DNA from: Chryseobacterium sp. KACC 21268
GTDB taxonomy: Bacteria; Bacteroidota; Bacteroidia; Flavobacteriales; Weeksellaceae
Direction: 5' to 3'
DNA: 64,000 nucleotides
Assembly (NCBI GenBank): GCA_028736075.1
Contig: CP117875.1
Location: 868,001-932,000 of the forward strand
Numbering within the stretch: the stretch's first letter is position 1; each line of letters opens with the position of its first letter. This document shows positions 52,087 to 61,679 of this stretch, one piece after another. The position numbers and the translations under genes were made by a program. The notes beneath the pieces are model-generated. The model was not told the origin of the DNA. It made no database searches and saw only the letters and a list, made by a program, of their open reading frames with translations.

Positions 52087-52593
52087 ATGAAACTCAAAAT
52101 ATCAATAATTTTATCCGTCTTAATGATTCTTTTCTCGTGTCAACGGGACGAGGCAGAAACCCAGACCATAGATCAGGTAATAAAACTTTATATGTCTGAT
52201 AGCACCAATCCGGATCTGCTGAATCCAAAAATAGATGGCTCGTTTGCAAGCGTGAGTTTGCTGGATATTTTGGGGGAAAGAGATCTAATTCCTATTACAG
52301 GTTTTAGTCTGCAAAAAGATGCCGATACAATCACATATCTAGATTACCCTGCCGGAGCAATAAGGTTAAAAATTGATCCCCTGAGTAATGATAATGAACA
52401 GACTTACTATTCACAATTTATCATCAGATTATCCTATCCAGTAGATTTGAATCTAGACCCAATCGATGATACAATCAAGATAGAGTACAAATCAACACCA
52501 TCCCTTTTCCAGATCTCAAAACTTTGGTACAATAGTGAACTGAAATTCACAAAAATGCCAGGACAACCAAACATTGTCAAGATCGTGAAATAA
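52087..52593 (+). CDS. Putative lipoprotein
   Basis: 168 aa with a type II signal peptide ending in LMILFSC (Cys18), so probably lipid-anchored. The mature chain starts with charged residues (QRDEAETQ) and includes NPKIDGSFASVSLLDILGERD and PIDDTIKIEYKSTPSLFQISK, which look like a beta-rich periplasmic domain. No named family recognised. It appears to have its own promoter rather than belonging to the glycan operon. Confidence 0.72.
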   Translation: MKLKISIILSVLMILFSCQRDEAETQTIDQVIKLYMSDSTNPDLLNPKIDGSFASVSLLDILGERDLIPITGFSLQKDADTITYLDYPAGAIRLKIDPLSNDNEQTYYSQFIIRLSYPVDLNLDPIDDTIKIEYKSTPSLFQISKLWYNSELKFTKMPGQPNIVKIVK

Positions 52594-52599
52594 AATCCT

Positions 52600-52607
52600 T
52601 AAATTTG
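52600..52607 (+). promoter_or_regulatory. -7 promoter element for serS
   Basis: TAAATTTG, with an upstream TTG 23 nt away; the leader to the ATG at 52666 is about 50 nt and contains an ACCAATAACTATCAACC-type tract. Confidence 0.45.
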
Positions 52608-52665
52608 CAATCATAGTCAGAGATTAAATTCTGACAACCAATAACTATCAACCAACAACCAAACT

Positions 52666-53934
52666 ATGTTACAGGTTAATTTTTTGCGCGAGAACAAAGA
52701 GCGCGTTTTGGAAGGCTTGAAGAAAAGAAGCTTCAAGGAATTAGATTTGGTCGATGCAGCCATTAATGCTGACGACGAAAGAAAAAAACTGCAGTTTGAG
52801 CTAGACTCACAACTTTCCGAGATGAACAAAATTTCGAAAGAGATCGGAATCTTGATGAAAGACGGAAAAAAAGAGGAAGCTGAAGCGGCAAAATCCAAAA
52901 CTTCGCAATACAAAGAATCGAGCAAAGAATTACAATCTCAACTTGCTGAAGCCGAGAAAGCATTGATCACCATTCTGTATCAGATTCCAAATGTACCTTA
53001 CGAGAAAGTCGTAGCGGGTGTTACAGCTGATGACAACGAGATCATTTACGAATCTACAACGGTTGAAGGTCTTGGTGAAGGTGCAATTCCACACTGGGAA
53101 TTAGCGAAAAAATATAATTTGATAGACTTTGAATTGGGCGTTAAAATCGCTGGTGCTGGTTTCCCTGTTTATTTTGGGAAAGGTGCAAGATTGCAGAGAG
53201 CATTGGTTCAATATTTCTTGGATAAGAATGTGGAAGCAGGTTATTTGGAAGTGAATCCGCCACACGTGGTGAACGAAGCTTCCGGCTACGGAACAGGACA
53301 ATTGCCCGATAAAGAAGGACAAATGTACTACGTCAATGCAGATGATCTATATTTAATTCCAACAGCGGAAGTTCCGGTGACGAATCTTTACCGCGATGTT
53401 TTGTTGGATGAGAAAGACCTGCCAATCAAGAATACAGCGTTTTCTCAATGTTACAGAAGAGAAGCTGGAAGTTACGGCGCTCACGTGAGAGGTTTGAACA
53501 GACTTCACCAATTCGAAAAAGTGGAGATCGTGAGAATCGAGAAACCAGAAAATTCTTATGCTGTTTTGGAAGAAATGGTAGAGCATATCAAATCCATTTT
53601 GGAAGATCTTGAGTTACCATACAGAATCCTTAGACTTTGTGGTGGTGACACAGGTTTTGCCGCAGCAATGACGTACGACTTCGAGGTTTGGAGTGCAGCG
53701 CAGGAAAAATGGTTGGAAGTAAGTTCTGTTTCCAACTTCGAGACGTTCCAGGCGAATCGCTTGAAATGCCGTTACAAAGCAGACGGAAAATCGCAATTGG
53801 TTCACACGCTAAACGGTTCTGCAATGGCTTTGCCAAGAATTATGGCCGCTTTGTTAGAAAATAATCAAACAGGAGAAGGAATCAAATTGCCAAAGAAAAT
53901 TGCAGAATATGCAAGATTTGAATTGATCAATTAA
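52666..53934 (+). CDS. serS: Seryl-tRNA synthetase
   Basis: Class II aminoacyl-tRNA synthetase of 422 aa. Residues 1-110 form the long tRNA-binding coiled coil. Motif 2 is FSQCYRREAGSYGAHVRGLN near 263-282. Motif 3 lies in NGSAMALPRIMAALLENNQ near 384-402. The TAEVPVTNLYRD block near 237-248 is also typical. Charges tRNA(Ser) with serine. A strong terminator follows. Confidence 0.98.
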   Translation: MLQVNFLRENKERVLEGLKKRSFKELDLVDAAINADDERKKLQFELDSQLSEMNKISKEIGILMKDGKKEEAEAAKSKTSQYKESSKELQSQLAEAEKALITILYQIPNVPYEKVVAGVTADDNEIIYESTTVEGLGEGAIPHWELAKKYNLIDFELGVKIAGAGFPVYFGKGARLQRALVQYFLDKNVEAGYLEVNPPHVVNEASGYGTGQLPDKEGQMYYVNADDLYLIPTAEVPVTNLYRDVLLDEKDLPIKNTAFSQCYRREAGSYGAHVRGLNRLHQFEKVEIVRIEKPENSYAVLEEMVEHIKSILEDLELPYRILRLCGGDTGFAAAMTYDFEVWSAAQEKWLEVSSVSNFETFQANRLKCRYKADGKSQLVHTLNGSAMALPRIMAALLENNQTGEGIKLPKKIAEYARFELIN

Positions 53935-53955
53935 TTCTTATTCTTTAAAAATATG

Positions 53956-53985
53956 AAAGCCACAAATAAACTTTGTGGCTTTTTT
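53956..53985 (+). terminator. Terminator after serS
   Basis: AAAGCCACAAA (53956-53966) pairs with TTTGTGGCTTT (53972-53982), followed by a T run. Confidence 0.92.
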
Positions 53986-54004
53986 GATTATATGGCTTTT
54001 TATT

Positions 54005-54772
54005 TCAAATTACTTCAAATTTTCCATTTCGATATTCGAATAACTTTTCAGAAACTAAATGGTCTCCTTCCTCACTGATTTCTTTTATGGTTTTCTTAAG
54101 TCTTTCAAGATTTTCAATATCATTTTTCCCTGTTATAATCAATAAATCGCGAGCTGGAATTCCAATAATAATTTCGCCTTTAACTTCAAAATTTTCTTTA
54201 TTCCAAATATCAAGTAAAATCAAACTTGATTCGTAATTGCCATCAACGACCAACATGTAATATCCAACTTCTCCGTGCTTCTCAATTTCTATAGAATTTA
54301 ATAAGTTTTCTACAGCAATTTCTTTAAGTTTGTTTGGATCTAAATTTAGACTTTCAACATCTTCTCTACTTAGATAATTGATGTTAGTTTCTGAGTCTTC
54401 TACATAGAAAATGTAAAGTTCATCATTATATTTTTCAAAGACATTATTTTCTTTGAAGTTATTATCTAACTCACGTAAATTTTGAAGAAATCTTCCATCT
54501 TTAATCACTGGTAAAATGTCATTAATATTTATATCATTATTAATATTATAGATACTATCAGTGGCATTCAAATATTTTAAGAAAATTTCTTCAATGTCAT
54601 CAGGGTTTCTACGATATTCTGAATAACAATTATTTAAGAAATGTCTGTATTCGGTTGAACCTTCAAATTCTGTTTGGATCTCAAGACCATTAATTGAAAA
54701 TATTTTCAAGCCATCAACTTTTTGAGTCAGACGACTTGCGAATTCTTTAGAAAATTCAGATTCTGTAAGCAT
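54005..54772 (-). CDS. DUF1444 (YtpQ)-like protein
   Basis: 255 aa, soluble, acidic, without signal peptide. Its plan matches the DUF1444/YtpQ family: ILPVIKDGRFLQNLRELD near residues 86-103, then DELYIFYVEDSETNINYLSR, then VVDGNYESSLILLDIW near 172-187 and IIIGIPARDLLIITGKND near 198-215. It converges with serS and starts 3 nt after the helicase gene's stop, so it is probably co-transcribed with the helicase. The function of the family is not known. Confidence 0.75.
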   Translation of the reverse strand: MLTESEFSKEFASRLTQKVDGLKIFSINGLEIQTEFEGSTEYRHFLNNCYSEYRRNPDDIEEIFLKYLNATDSIYNINNDININDILPVIKDGRFLQNLRELDNNFKENNVFEKYNDELYIFYVEDSETNINYLSREDVESLNLDPNKLKEIAVENLLNSIEIEKHGEVGYYMLVVDGNYESSLILLDIWNKENFEVKGEIIIGIPARDLLIITGKNDIENLERLKKTIKEISEEGDHLVSEKLFEYRNGKFEVI

Positions 54773-54775
54773 AAG

Positions 54776-56902
54776 TTATTTTTTCAAATTCAAATAATAG
54801 TTCCAGATCAACCGGATCTCACCATAATCAAAATCCGCTGGCAAAGCCGCTTTCCAATCATTGATGTTTTCTTTTGGACTTTGCTTGAAAACCTTTTCGA
54901 AAGCATTCACTTTTTCCTTTGGATAGATTCTCAACAGGTCATTTTTATCTAGCAAATTCTGCTCAGCATATTTAGATAAATGCCCAAAAATAGTGGAGTT
55001 TACCAAACCTCGTTCTCTCGCAATTTCAGAAATGGTTTTTCCGTCCTGAAACAATTGATAGGTCAAAACGTGTGTCGGAACTTTGTTGATGGACATCGAG
55101 ATCACAGCATCTTTTTCCTTGTCGAATAAAGGTGTTTCCAAAAGATGAACGTCTTTCAGATCCTTCAAATATTCCTCTAAATCATCCAGCCAAACGCGAA
55201 AATCCTCGTTGAAAGCTTTCAAACCTTTAATACCTTTTGTCTCTGAATAAAAATCTTTAAGCGGAGAAAAAACCTTCTCGTTCACATTCGAGAAAAAGAA
55301 ATTGACAGCACCTTTTGCTTTGACCTCAACTTCTTGCCATTCCTCTTCACCTTTCAGGAATTTCTGGGTTTTCTGGATTAATATTCTTTCAAATTTCTGA
55401 AAAATAAGTTTCAGATTTTCTATTTCGGATTTTAAAGTGATGTAAAGTTTTTGCGATTGGTCCTTATCAACGGATTTGCTGCTTCGGGTCATCACCATCC
55501 AGCTTTCCAAAGCGGAGACAAACCAAACACAATCGATTCTTCTGATCACTTTCTGAATGCTGTAATCGTACTTTTCAGAATTAAGGATTTCATCGATTTT
55601 CGAATTGGCGTGTGTCTCGTCCTGAAACTTCGAAACCCGCTTGTCACTGAAGATCACTTCGGGTGTGATCTTAGATTTAAGGACAATGCCTTCCAAAGTT
55701 CGGCAACGCGAAAGTGCCACATAAACCTGTCCGGAAGCAAAACTTTTCCCAGCATCAATGATCAATCTGTCAAAGGTCAAACCTTGGCTTTTATGAATCG
55801 TTACCGCCCAAGCAAGGCGAATTGGAAACTGTTTGAAACTTCCCAAGACTTCTTCTTTAATGTTCTTTTCATCATCCAGAGAATATTTTTTCTGTTCCCA
55901 GGTTTCTGCTTTCAAAGTGATCTCTTCTTCGCTTCCGTCTAGGATCACAGAGATCTCGTCTTCATCAAGATAAGAGATTTGAGCGAGTTTTCCGTTGTAA
56001 TATTTTTTGTCAGGCGAGGTGTCATTGCGGATGAACATAATTTGCGCTCCGATCTTCAATTCCAAAACCTCATCATTTGGATATTGCGTTTCCTTGAAAT
56101 CTCCTTTCACATCGGCTGTGTAGGAATGTGCTTTTCCGCCGAGTTCTTTTATTTTTTTTTGATTGATGTCATCCGCCATTTTGTTGTGCGAACAGAGATA
56201 GACATACGCTTCATCTTTTGGGTCGAAGTCTGGTTGATATCTCTCGTTCAATGTTTCGAAGTCGATGTCTCCGGTGATTCCGTCTCGGATGGCGTTGAGG
56301 ATCTCCAGAAAATGTTCATCGGTTTGTCGGTAAACTTTGGTCAGTTCCAGCGTGATGAAATTACTGCCTTCCAATGCTTTGGCGTGAAAGAAAAAAGGCG
56401 ATGGATAATACATTCCAAGAATATGCTCATCTCTCACAACTGGAGGCAACTGATAAAGATCGCCGATAAACAACATCTGAACACCTCCAAATTTCTGCTG
56501 ATTCCTGCGAACGTGTCTCAAAGAAAAATCCATCATATCCAAAACATCCGCACGCAACATTGAGGCTTCATCGATGATGATAATTTCGATTTCGCGGAGA
56601 AGTTTCAGCTTGTCTTTTCGGTATTTGAAATGGACCATCAGATCCGGAATATTGTTTCCGAGATTTTGGTCGATTCTTTCTGTGGTTGGAAGAAAAGTTC
56701 TGAGTGGTAAGCCAAACATCGAATGGATAGTAACGCCACCAGCATTGATGGCCGCGATCCCTGTCGGCGCAACTACAATGTGTTTTTTCTTGGTTTTTTT
56801 TACAAAGTCGTTTAGAAATGTAGTCTTCCCAGTTCCTGCTTTTCCTGTGAGAAAAATGCTACGGTTGGTGTGTTCTACGATTTCAAAAAGAGAATTATTC
56901 AT
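54776..56902 (-). CDS. PIF1/RecD-like superfamily 1B helicase with C-terminal HTH
   Basis: 708 aa. Walker A GKAGTGKT is at residues 20-27 and Walker B IIIDEASML near 108-116. VAPTGIAAINAGGVTIHSMF near 44-63 is typical of Pif1/RecD2-type enzymes, and the C-terminal motif AVTIHKSQGLTFDRLIID near 360-377 is motif V. Past about residue 430 the chain departs from the core and ends with a helix-turn-helix of the kind found in HTH_40 domains (TISEIARERGLVNSTIFGHL near 628-647). Probably a 5'-3' DNA helicase; role unknown. Confidence 0.88.
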   Translation of the reverse strand: MNNSLFEIVEHTNRSIFLTGKAGTGKTTFLNDFVKKTKKKHIVVAPTGIAAINAGGVTIHSMFGLPLRTFLPTTERIDQNLGNNIPDLMVHFKYRKDKLKLLREIEIIIIDEASMLRADVLDMMDFSLRHVRRNQQKFGGVQMLFIGDLYQLPPVVRDEHILGMYYPSPFFFHAKALEGSNFITLELTKVYRQTDEHFLEILNAIRDGITGDIDFETLNERYQPDFDPKDEAYVYLCSHNKMADDINQKKIKELGGKAHSYTADVKGDFKETQYPNDEVLELKIGAQIMFIRNDTSPDKKYYNGKLAQISYLDEDEISVILDGSEEEITLKAETWEQKKYSLDDEKNIKEEVLGSFKQFPIRLAWAVTIHKSQGLTFDRLIIDAGKSFASGQVYVALSRCRTLEGIVLKSKITPEVIFSDKRVSKFQDETHANSKIDEILNSEKYDYSIQKVIRRIDCVWFVSALESWMVMTRSSKSVDKDQSQKLYITLKSEIENLKLIFQKFERILIQKTQKFLKGEEEWQEVEVKAKGAVNFFFSNVNEKVFSPLKDFYSETKGIKGLKAFNEDFRVWLDDLEEYLKDLKDVHLLETPLFDKEKDAVISMSINKVPTHVLTYQLFQDGKTISEIARERGLVNSTIFGHLSKYAEQNLLDKNDLLRIYPKEKVNAFEKVFKQSPKENINDWKAALPADFDYGEIRLIWNYYLNLKK

Positions 56903-56992
56903 CGATTCAAAGATAGAAAATCAGGAGACAAAAATCAAGAGACAAGAATCAAGAAAAAAGGCAAAAGATGCAAGAATAGAAATTAATTTTGT

Positions 56993-57020
56993 AACCATCA
57001 ACCATCAACCATCAACCATC
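56993..57020 (+). repeat. Four tandem 7-bp repeats (AACCATC)
   Basis: AACCATC is repeated four times directly before the ruvC stop codon (57023-57025), between the helicase start and ruvC. The same gap also has purine-rich repeats of the AATCAAGA kind. Confidence 0.8.
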
Positions 57021-57022
57021 AA

Positions 57023-57577
57023 CTATTTGACCCGGTCAGGATTTTGTTTCAAAAAGCTGTCCCAACCAGAATAAGATTTGTCGGTTGATATAGTTCCGGA
57101 ATTGAAATGATGACAAACAGCAACGGCCAAACCATCAGATGCATCAAGATATTTCGTTGGAAATTCTTTCAGTTTCAAAAGGTTTTGAAGCATTCCGGCG
57201 ACTTGTTCTTTGCTGGCATTTCCGTTTCCGGTGATGGCCATTTTTACTTTTTTCGGAGAATATTCGGTGATGGGAATGTTTCTGTGGAGACTGGCAGCAA
57301 TCGCAACACCTTGAGCGCGTCCAAGTTTCAGCATACTTTGAACATTCTTTCCAAAAAAAGGCGCTTCCAGAGCTGTTTCGTCGGGATGATATTCATCGAT
57401 CAGCGCTAAGGTCTTATCGAAAATAACTTTTAGTTTGGTCTCGTGGTTTTCATATTTCTTCAAGACCAATTCGTGCATCACGATCAACTCCATTTTCCCG
57501 CCTTTCACGGAGATGATCCCGAAACCCATAATGGAAGTTCCCGGATCGATTCCCATAATTATCTTCTCAACTTGCAT
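57023..57577 (-). CDS. ruvC: Holliday junction endonuclease RuvC
   Basis: Resolves Holliday junctions with RuvAB. 184 aa. The first acidic catalytic residue is Asp11 in IMGIDPGTSIMGFG. Glu71 in ETALEAPFFGKN is the second candidate. The final Asp pair lies in KYLDASDGLAVAVCHH near 138-153. The chain has a slightly longer C-terminus than E. coli RuvC (173 aa). The helicase gene lies downstream on the same strand after 120 nt of repeat-containing DNA. Confidence 0.95.
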   Translation of the reverse strand: MQVEKIIMGIDPGTSIMGFGIISVKGGKMELIVMHELVLKKYENHETKLKVIFDKTLALIDEYHPDETALEAPFFGKNVQSMLKLGRAQGVAIAASLHRNIPITEYSPKKVKMAITGNGNASKEQVAGMLQNLLKLKEFPTKYLDASDGLAVAVCHHFNSGTISTDKSYSGWDSFLKQNPDRVK

Positions 57578-57582
57578 AATTG

Positions 57583-57590
57583 CAAAATTA
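57583..57590 (-). promoter_or_regulatory. -7 promoter element touching the ruvC start
   Basis: On the minus strand TAATTTTG, separated by 5 nt from the ruvC ATG at 57577; suggests a leaderless or near-leaderless transcript. Confidence 0.5.
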
Positions 57591-57681
57591 CGTTAAGATT
57601 TTCATAAAAATCGACAGCTCACTTATGTTTTTAATGAAAAGTTATTAAATTTAGAAACCAAAAAAATATAACTATCAAAAC

Positions 57682-60414
57682 ATGAAGAATTTTCTACTGA
57701 CTGCGGCAGTCGTGTTCTACGCAGGGCTGAGTACGCCTGTGTTTTCTCAAAAAGCCGAAACTCCTAAATACGTTGGAAACATCGAAGGTGTGAAGGAATA
57801 TAAACTTTCAAATGGCATGAACGTCCTTTTGATTCCAGATCAATCCCAAAGTAATATGATTGTCAACATCATCTACAATGTGGGTTCTAAGGACGAGGGC
57901 TATGGCGAAAAAGGGATGGCACACTTGCTGGAACATATGCTTTTCAAAAGCACCAAAAATTTGGGCGACATCAAGAAACAGTTATCTGACAAAGGTGGTG
58001 CTGCTAACGGAACCACTTATTATGATAGAACCAATTATTACGAGATTTTCCCATCTAACGATGAAAACCTGAAGTGGTCTCTCCAGATGGAAGCCGACAG
58101 GATGATCAATGCCACAATCCTTCAAACTGATTTGGACAAAGAATTTTCTGTGGTAAGAAACGAGTTTGAGATCGGGGAAAACAACCCGACGAGAGTGATG
58201 ATCCAGAATGTTTTTTCTAATGCATACACTTGGCACAATTACGGAAATTCCACCATCGGAAGTAAAGAGGACATCGAAAGGGTAAAAGCGCCAACGCTTC
58301 GCAAATTCTATGAAAAATATTACCAGCCAGATAATGCCACGTTGGTCATTGCAGGTAAATTTGATGAGAACAATGCCTTGAAATATGTAGGTGATTATTT
58401 CTCTGCAATTCCAAAACCAACAAGGGAATTAGGCGGCACTTATACCGTAGAACCAGCCCAGAATGGTGAGAAATATTTTGAGATCAAAAGAAATAACGAC
58501 CAGCAGATCATCGCGGCAGGTTATCACGCGGCAGCTTTTGCAGACAAGGATTATGCGGCACTTAGTGCTTTGAATGAAATCCTTACCGCAGATCCATCAG
58601 GCTATTTATACAAAGGTCTTGTAGATGGCGGGAATGCGTCGTCAGTTTGGGCATACTATATCCCGGCGAGAGATCCCGGAATGATCTATTATAACTTTGA
58701 TATTTCCAAAGAGAAAAATTTGGATGAGGCTGCTAAGCTTGTAAAGGCACAATTAGACAAAATCCCAACTATCAATTATACAGAAGCGGATCTGAATAGA
58801 GCCAAATCAAAACTTCTAAAAGACATTGCAACAGAAAAAAATAATACGATCAATTACGCCATTGGATTCACAGAGATCGTGGGAACAGGAAGTTACAAAC
58901 TGGCCTTCGTGTACCGAGACAATGTGGAGAATCTGAAACTCGAGGATATCAAAAGAGTGGCTGCAAAATATTTCAAAAACAACAACAGAACATTGGGTGT
59001 TTTCCGTCCTTCTGCCAATGAAGAACGTGTTTTGCCAACGGAATTCAGGTCTGAGCAAATCGCTACTTTGACGAAGGATTACAAAGGTAAAGCTTTGGAG
59101 AAAGAACCAGCACCTTTTGAAACCAGCATCGCCAACATCAAGAAAAACCTGACCGAAGGCACGCTTTCCAACGGGATGAAATACGGCTTGATCAACAAAG
59201 AACTGAAAGGAGACAAGATCCAAGGTTCTTTCCGTTTCAGAATTGGGAATGAGAAAGACCTTCAAGGAAAATCTTCTGTGGCAAGTATGACCGCATCATT
59301 ATTAAAATCCGGAACCAAAACCAGAACGAAAGAGCAGATCCAAGATCAATTAGATCAGATGAAGTCTTCGCTCAATTTCTATACTTCTGGGCAAAATCTG
59401 ATGGTGCAGTTCTCTACCTACAAAAATGATTTCCCGAAAGTAATGGCTATTATGCAGGACATTTTAGCTAATTCTACTTTCCCGGAAAATGAATTGACAA
59501 AAACCATTGCAGAAAACAATACCTATTTAGACGGACAGTTAAAAGATCCAGAAGCAATTGCCTACAACGAGCTTTCAAGACTGTCTTCGCCTTACCCAAA
59601 AACCAGTATTTTCTACACTTCAACGTTGGAAGAAGAGATTGCGGACAACAAAAAAGTAACACGTGCCCAAGTTGTCGATTTCTATAATAATGTTCTAGGC
59701 GCTTCCAATGGCGCAGGAACGATCATCGGAAATCTGGATGCAAAAGCTGTCGGTTCAGAATTGGAGAAAACCTTCGGGAAGTTCACTGCAAAATCTAAGT
59801 TCGAGGAAGTGAAACCTACGTTGTTCGAAACCAAAAAAGTAGATAAGAATATCATCACACCAGACAAAGAAAATGCAGTCGCACTTGGAACTTCAAGCTT
59901 TACTATGAAGCAGGACAGCCCAGAATATCCAGCTTTGGTCTTGGCTAATGAGATCTTGGGAAGCGGTGGTTTCCTTTCTGCAAGATTGCCAATGAGACTG
60001 CGTGAAAAAGACGGTATTTCTTACGGCGTTGGTTCTTACCTCAACGTCCCAATTACAAACGATGTTTCTTCTTGGAACTACTACGCTTATCTGAATCCAA
60101 CAAAACGTGATGCCGTAGAATCTGCTGTGAAAGATGAGGTGAGCAAAGCTCTGAAAACAGGATTCACACAGGCGGAATTGGACTCCAACAAGAAAAGTTA
60201 CGCCAACATCCGCACGACAAGCCTAGGAATGGAGAATACATTGATCAACCTGGAAAATAGCAAACTCCTTTTCGGTGTTCCATTGGAAAGGTATGACGAG
60301 CTGAATGCCAAAATCCAAAATCTGAAATTAGAAGAAGTGAATGCTGTTCTGAAGAAATATATTTCTCTGGACAAAGTAACTTCCATCTACGCAGGAGATT
60401 TCAACAAGAAGTAA
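57682..60414 (+). CDS. Exported M16-family metallopeptidase, two-domain
   Basis: 910 aa with a signal peptide ending STPVFSQ (about residue 23). The N-terminal M16 unit carries the inverted zinc motif HLLEH at residues 81-85 and a second-ligand Glu further on. The C-terminal M16-like unit (from about 490) has no HxxEH at the matching place (it reads SSVASMTASLLKSG), so it is the inactive half, as usual for pitrilysin-like enzymes. Probably degrades peptides in the periplasm. Single gene with its own terminator. Confidence 0.92.
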   Translation: MKNFLLTAAVVFYAGLSTPVFSQKAETPKYVGNIEGVKEYKLSNGMNVLLIPDQSQSNMIVNIIYNVGSKDEGYGEKGMAHLLEHMLFKSTKNLGDIKKQLSDKGGAANGTTYYDRTNYYEIFPSNDENLKWSLQMEADRMINATILQTDLDKEFSVVRNEFEIGENNPTRVMIQNVFSNAYTWHNYGNSTIGSKEDIERVKAPTLRKFYEKYYQPDNATLVIAGKFDENNALKYVGDYFSAIPKPTRELGGTYTVEPAQNGEKYFEIKRNNDQQIIAAGYHAAAFADKDYAALSALNEILTADPSGYLYKGLVDGGNASSVWAYYIPARDPGMIYYNFDISKEKNLDEAAKLVKAQLDKIPTINYTEADLNRAKSKLLKDIATEKNNTINYAIGFTEIVGTGSYKLAFVYRDNVENLKLEDIKRVAAKYFKNNNRTLGVFRPSANEERVLPTEFRSEQIATLTKDYKGKALEKEPAPFETSIANIKKNLTEGTLSNGMKYGLINKELKGDKIQGSFRFRIGNEKDLQGKSSVASMTASLLKSGTKTRTKEQIQDQLDQMKSSLNFYTSGQNLMVQFSTYKNDFPKVMAIMQDILANSTFPENELTKTIAENNTYLDGQLKDPEAIAYNELSRLSSPYPKTSIFYTSTLEEEIADNKKVTRAQVVDFYNNVLGASNGAGTIIGNLDAKAVGSELEKTFGKFTAKSKFEEVKPTLFETKKVDKNIITPDKENAVALGTSSFTMKQDSPEYPALVLANEILGSGGFLSARLPMRLREKDGISYGVGSYLNVPITNDVSSWNYYAYLNPTKRDAVESAVKDEVSKALKTGFTQAELDSNKKSYANIRTTSLGMENTLINLENSKLLFGVPLERYDELNAKIQNLKLEEVNAVLKKYISLDKVTSIYAGDFNKK

Positions 60415-60432
60415 TATTGTTTCTATAAAATG

Positions 60433-60468
60433 AAAACCGTCTCAGATTATTGAGGCGGTTTTTTTTTA
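60433..60468 (+). terminator. Terminator after the M16 peptidase gene
   Basis: AAACCGTCTCA (60434-60444) pairs with TGAGGCGGTTT (60451-60461, one G-T pair), followed by a run of T. Confidence 0.9.
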
Positions 60469-60484
60469 TGTCATTGTTAGAGAT

Positions 60485-61540
60485 TTATTTTAAGACATTT
60501 TCATAGATATCATTCAACATCGTCTGTCTCAGTTTAGAGTCTCTTTTATTTAATAGGATGATGATTCCCCAATTTTTGACTCTGCTATAGCAAATGATAG
60601 ATGATTGTCCCATAGAATCGCCGGATTTCGCAAAAATCATTGCTCCGTCATCGTTACTAATGTTTAGTCCCAATCCCATTTCCCGCTTCTCATCTTTGTA
60701 ATATACTTTTTCCATCAGCAATGCTGCATCGGATATTTGATTTCCCTTCATCAGTAATGTTTGTAAGTATTTCACCATATCAGAAACGTTGGATTTTACC
60801 AATCCTGCAGGAGCAGTTACATTCCAAAGGAAGAATTCCTGAATGCCTCCTTCTGCATTATAACCTGTTGTTCTGTTTTTAACATCAAATTTTTTGGTTA
60901 AAGTTTCTGACATCTTAGCTGGCTTCAGTATTTTTTCACTGATGATTGCGTCATAACTCTTACCATATATTTTTTCCAAAATTTGTCCGAGCAGAGTCAT
61001 ATTAACTGTGGAATATCTATATTTTCCATAATCGATGAGGTCTGTACTGTTGTTGATCATTGTTGCCAAAGTTTGTTCAGTCACACTGTTTATGGGTTGT
61101 TGCGAATCTGCTGCTATCAATTTTTGAAAATCAATGTCTGGCAAGCCTGCCTGATGCGAAGCCAGGTCTGAGATTTTAACTTTGTTCTGAAGGTTTTTTT
61201 GCAAAACATATTGTTTCGGTAGATAGCTGTCAATGTAGTCCTCCAATTTTAACTTCTTTTCGATAGCAGCTTGAGCAATCATATTTCCGGTCAGGATTTT
61301 GGTGATCGATGCAATTTCAAAGATAGAATGTTCATCAATATCTACTGTGCTCTCCTTATTCAGTTTACCGTAAGAAGTGTAGAATTCCTGATTTTCACTG
61401 CTGAAACCGACGCTAATTCCGACGTCAGGATTTTTTTCAGAACTGGCTTTGATGATAGAATCTATCTTTTTGGAAAAGTCTTGTCCGAAAGAAATTTGGC
61501 TGATGAACAGTAGCGCTGCGAAGAACTTTAATGTTTTCAT
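60485..61540 (-). CDS. Serine hydrolase of the beta-lactamase/class C family
   Basis: 351 aa from the ATG at 61540, which places the signal peptide (MKTLKFFAALLFISQISFGQ) at the N-terminus; an in-frame ATG at 61579 would put it 13 residues in. The nucleophile is the Ser of FEIASITKILTG (SxxK), followed by a YxN-like YRYSTVN about 110 residues later. The C-terminal KTG-like triad is not obvious. Members include D-aminopeptidases, esterases and PBP4-type proteins, so beta-lactam hydrolysis cannot be assumed. Confidence 0.85.
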   Translation of the reverse strand: MKTLKFFAALLFISQISFGQDFSKKIDSIIKASSEKNPDVGISVGFSSENQEFYTSYGKLNKESTVDIDEHSIFEIASITKILTGNMIAQAAIEKKLKLEDYIDSYLPKQYVLQKNLQNKVKISDLASHQAGLPDIDFQKLIAADSQQPINSVTEQTLATMINNSTDLIDYGKYRYSTVNMTLLGQILEKIYGKSYDAIISEKILKPAKMSETLTKKFDVKNRTTGYNAEGGIQEFFLWNVTAPAGLVKSNVSDMVKYLQTLLMKGNQISDAALLMEKVYYKDEKREMGLGLNISNDDGAMIFAKSGDSMGQSSIICYSRVKNWGIIILLNKRDSKLRQTMLNDIYENVLK

Positions 61541-61679
61541 TGTATCGTAATTTAAAGGTTGATCAATATTTCGATACAAAGATGTGGAAGCACAAAAACC
61601 TAGGCGACCGAGTAAAAGTATTCGGCCTTATTTTATGAAAAGAATTGGTAGGAATAATTGAGTGATGTAGTACGAGTAA

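Noticed and set aside
55979-56563. 194-codon plus-strand ORF opposite the helicase
   Set aside because: Antisense shadow with Phe/Arg bias; helicase motifs on the minus strand are intact.
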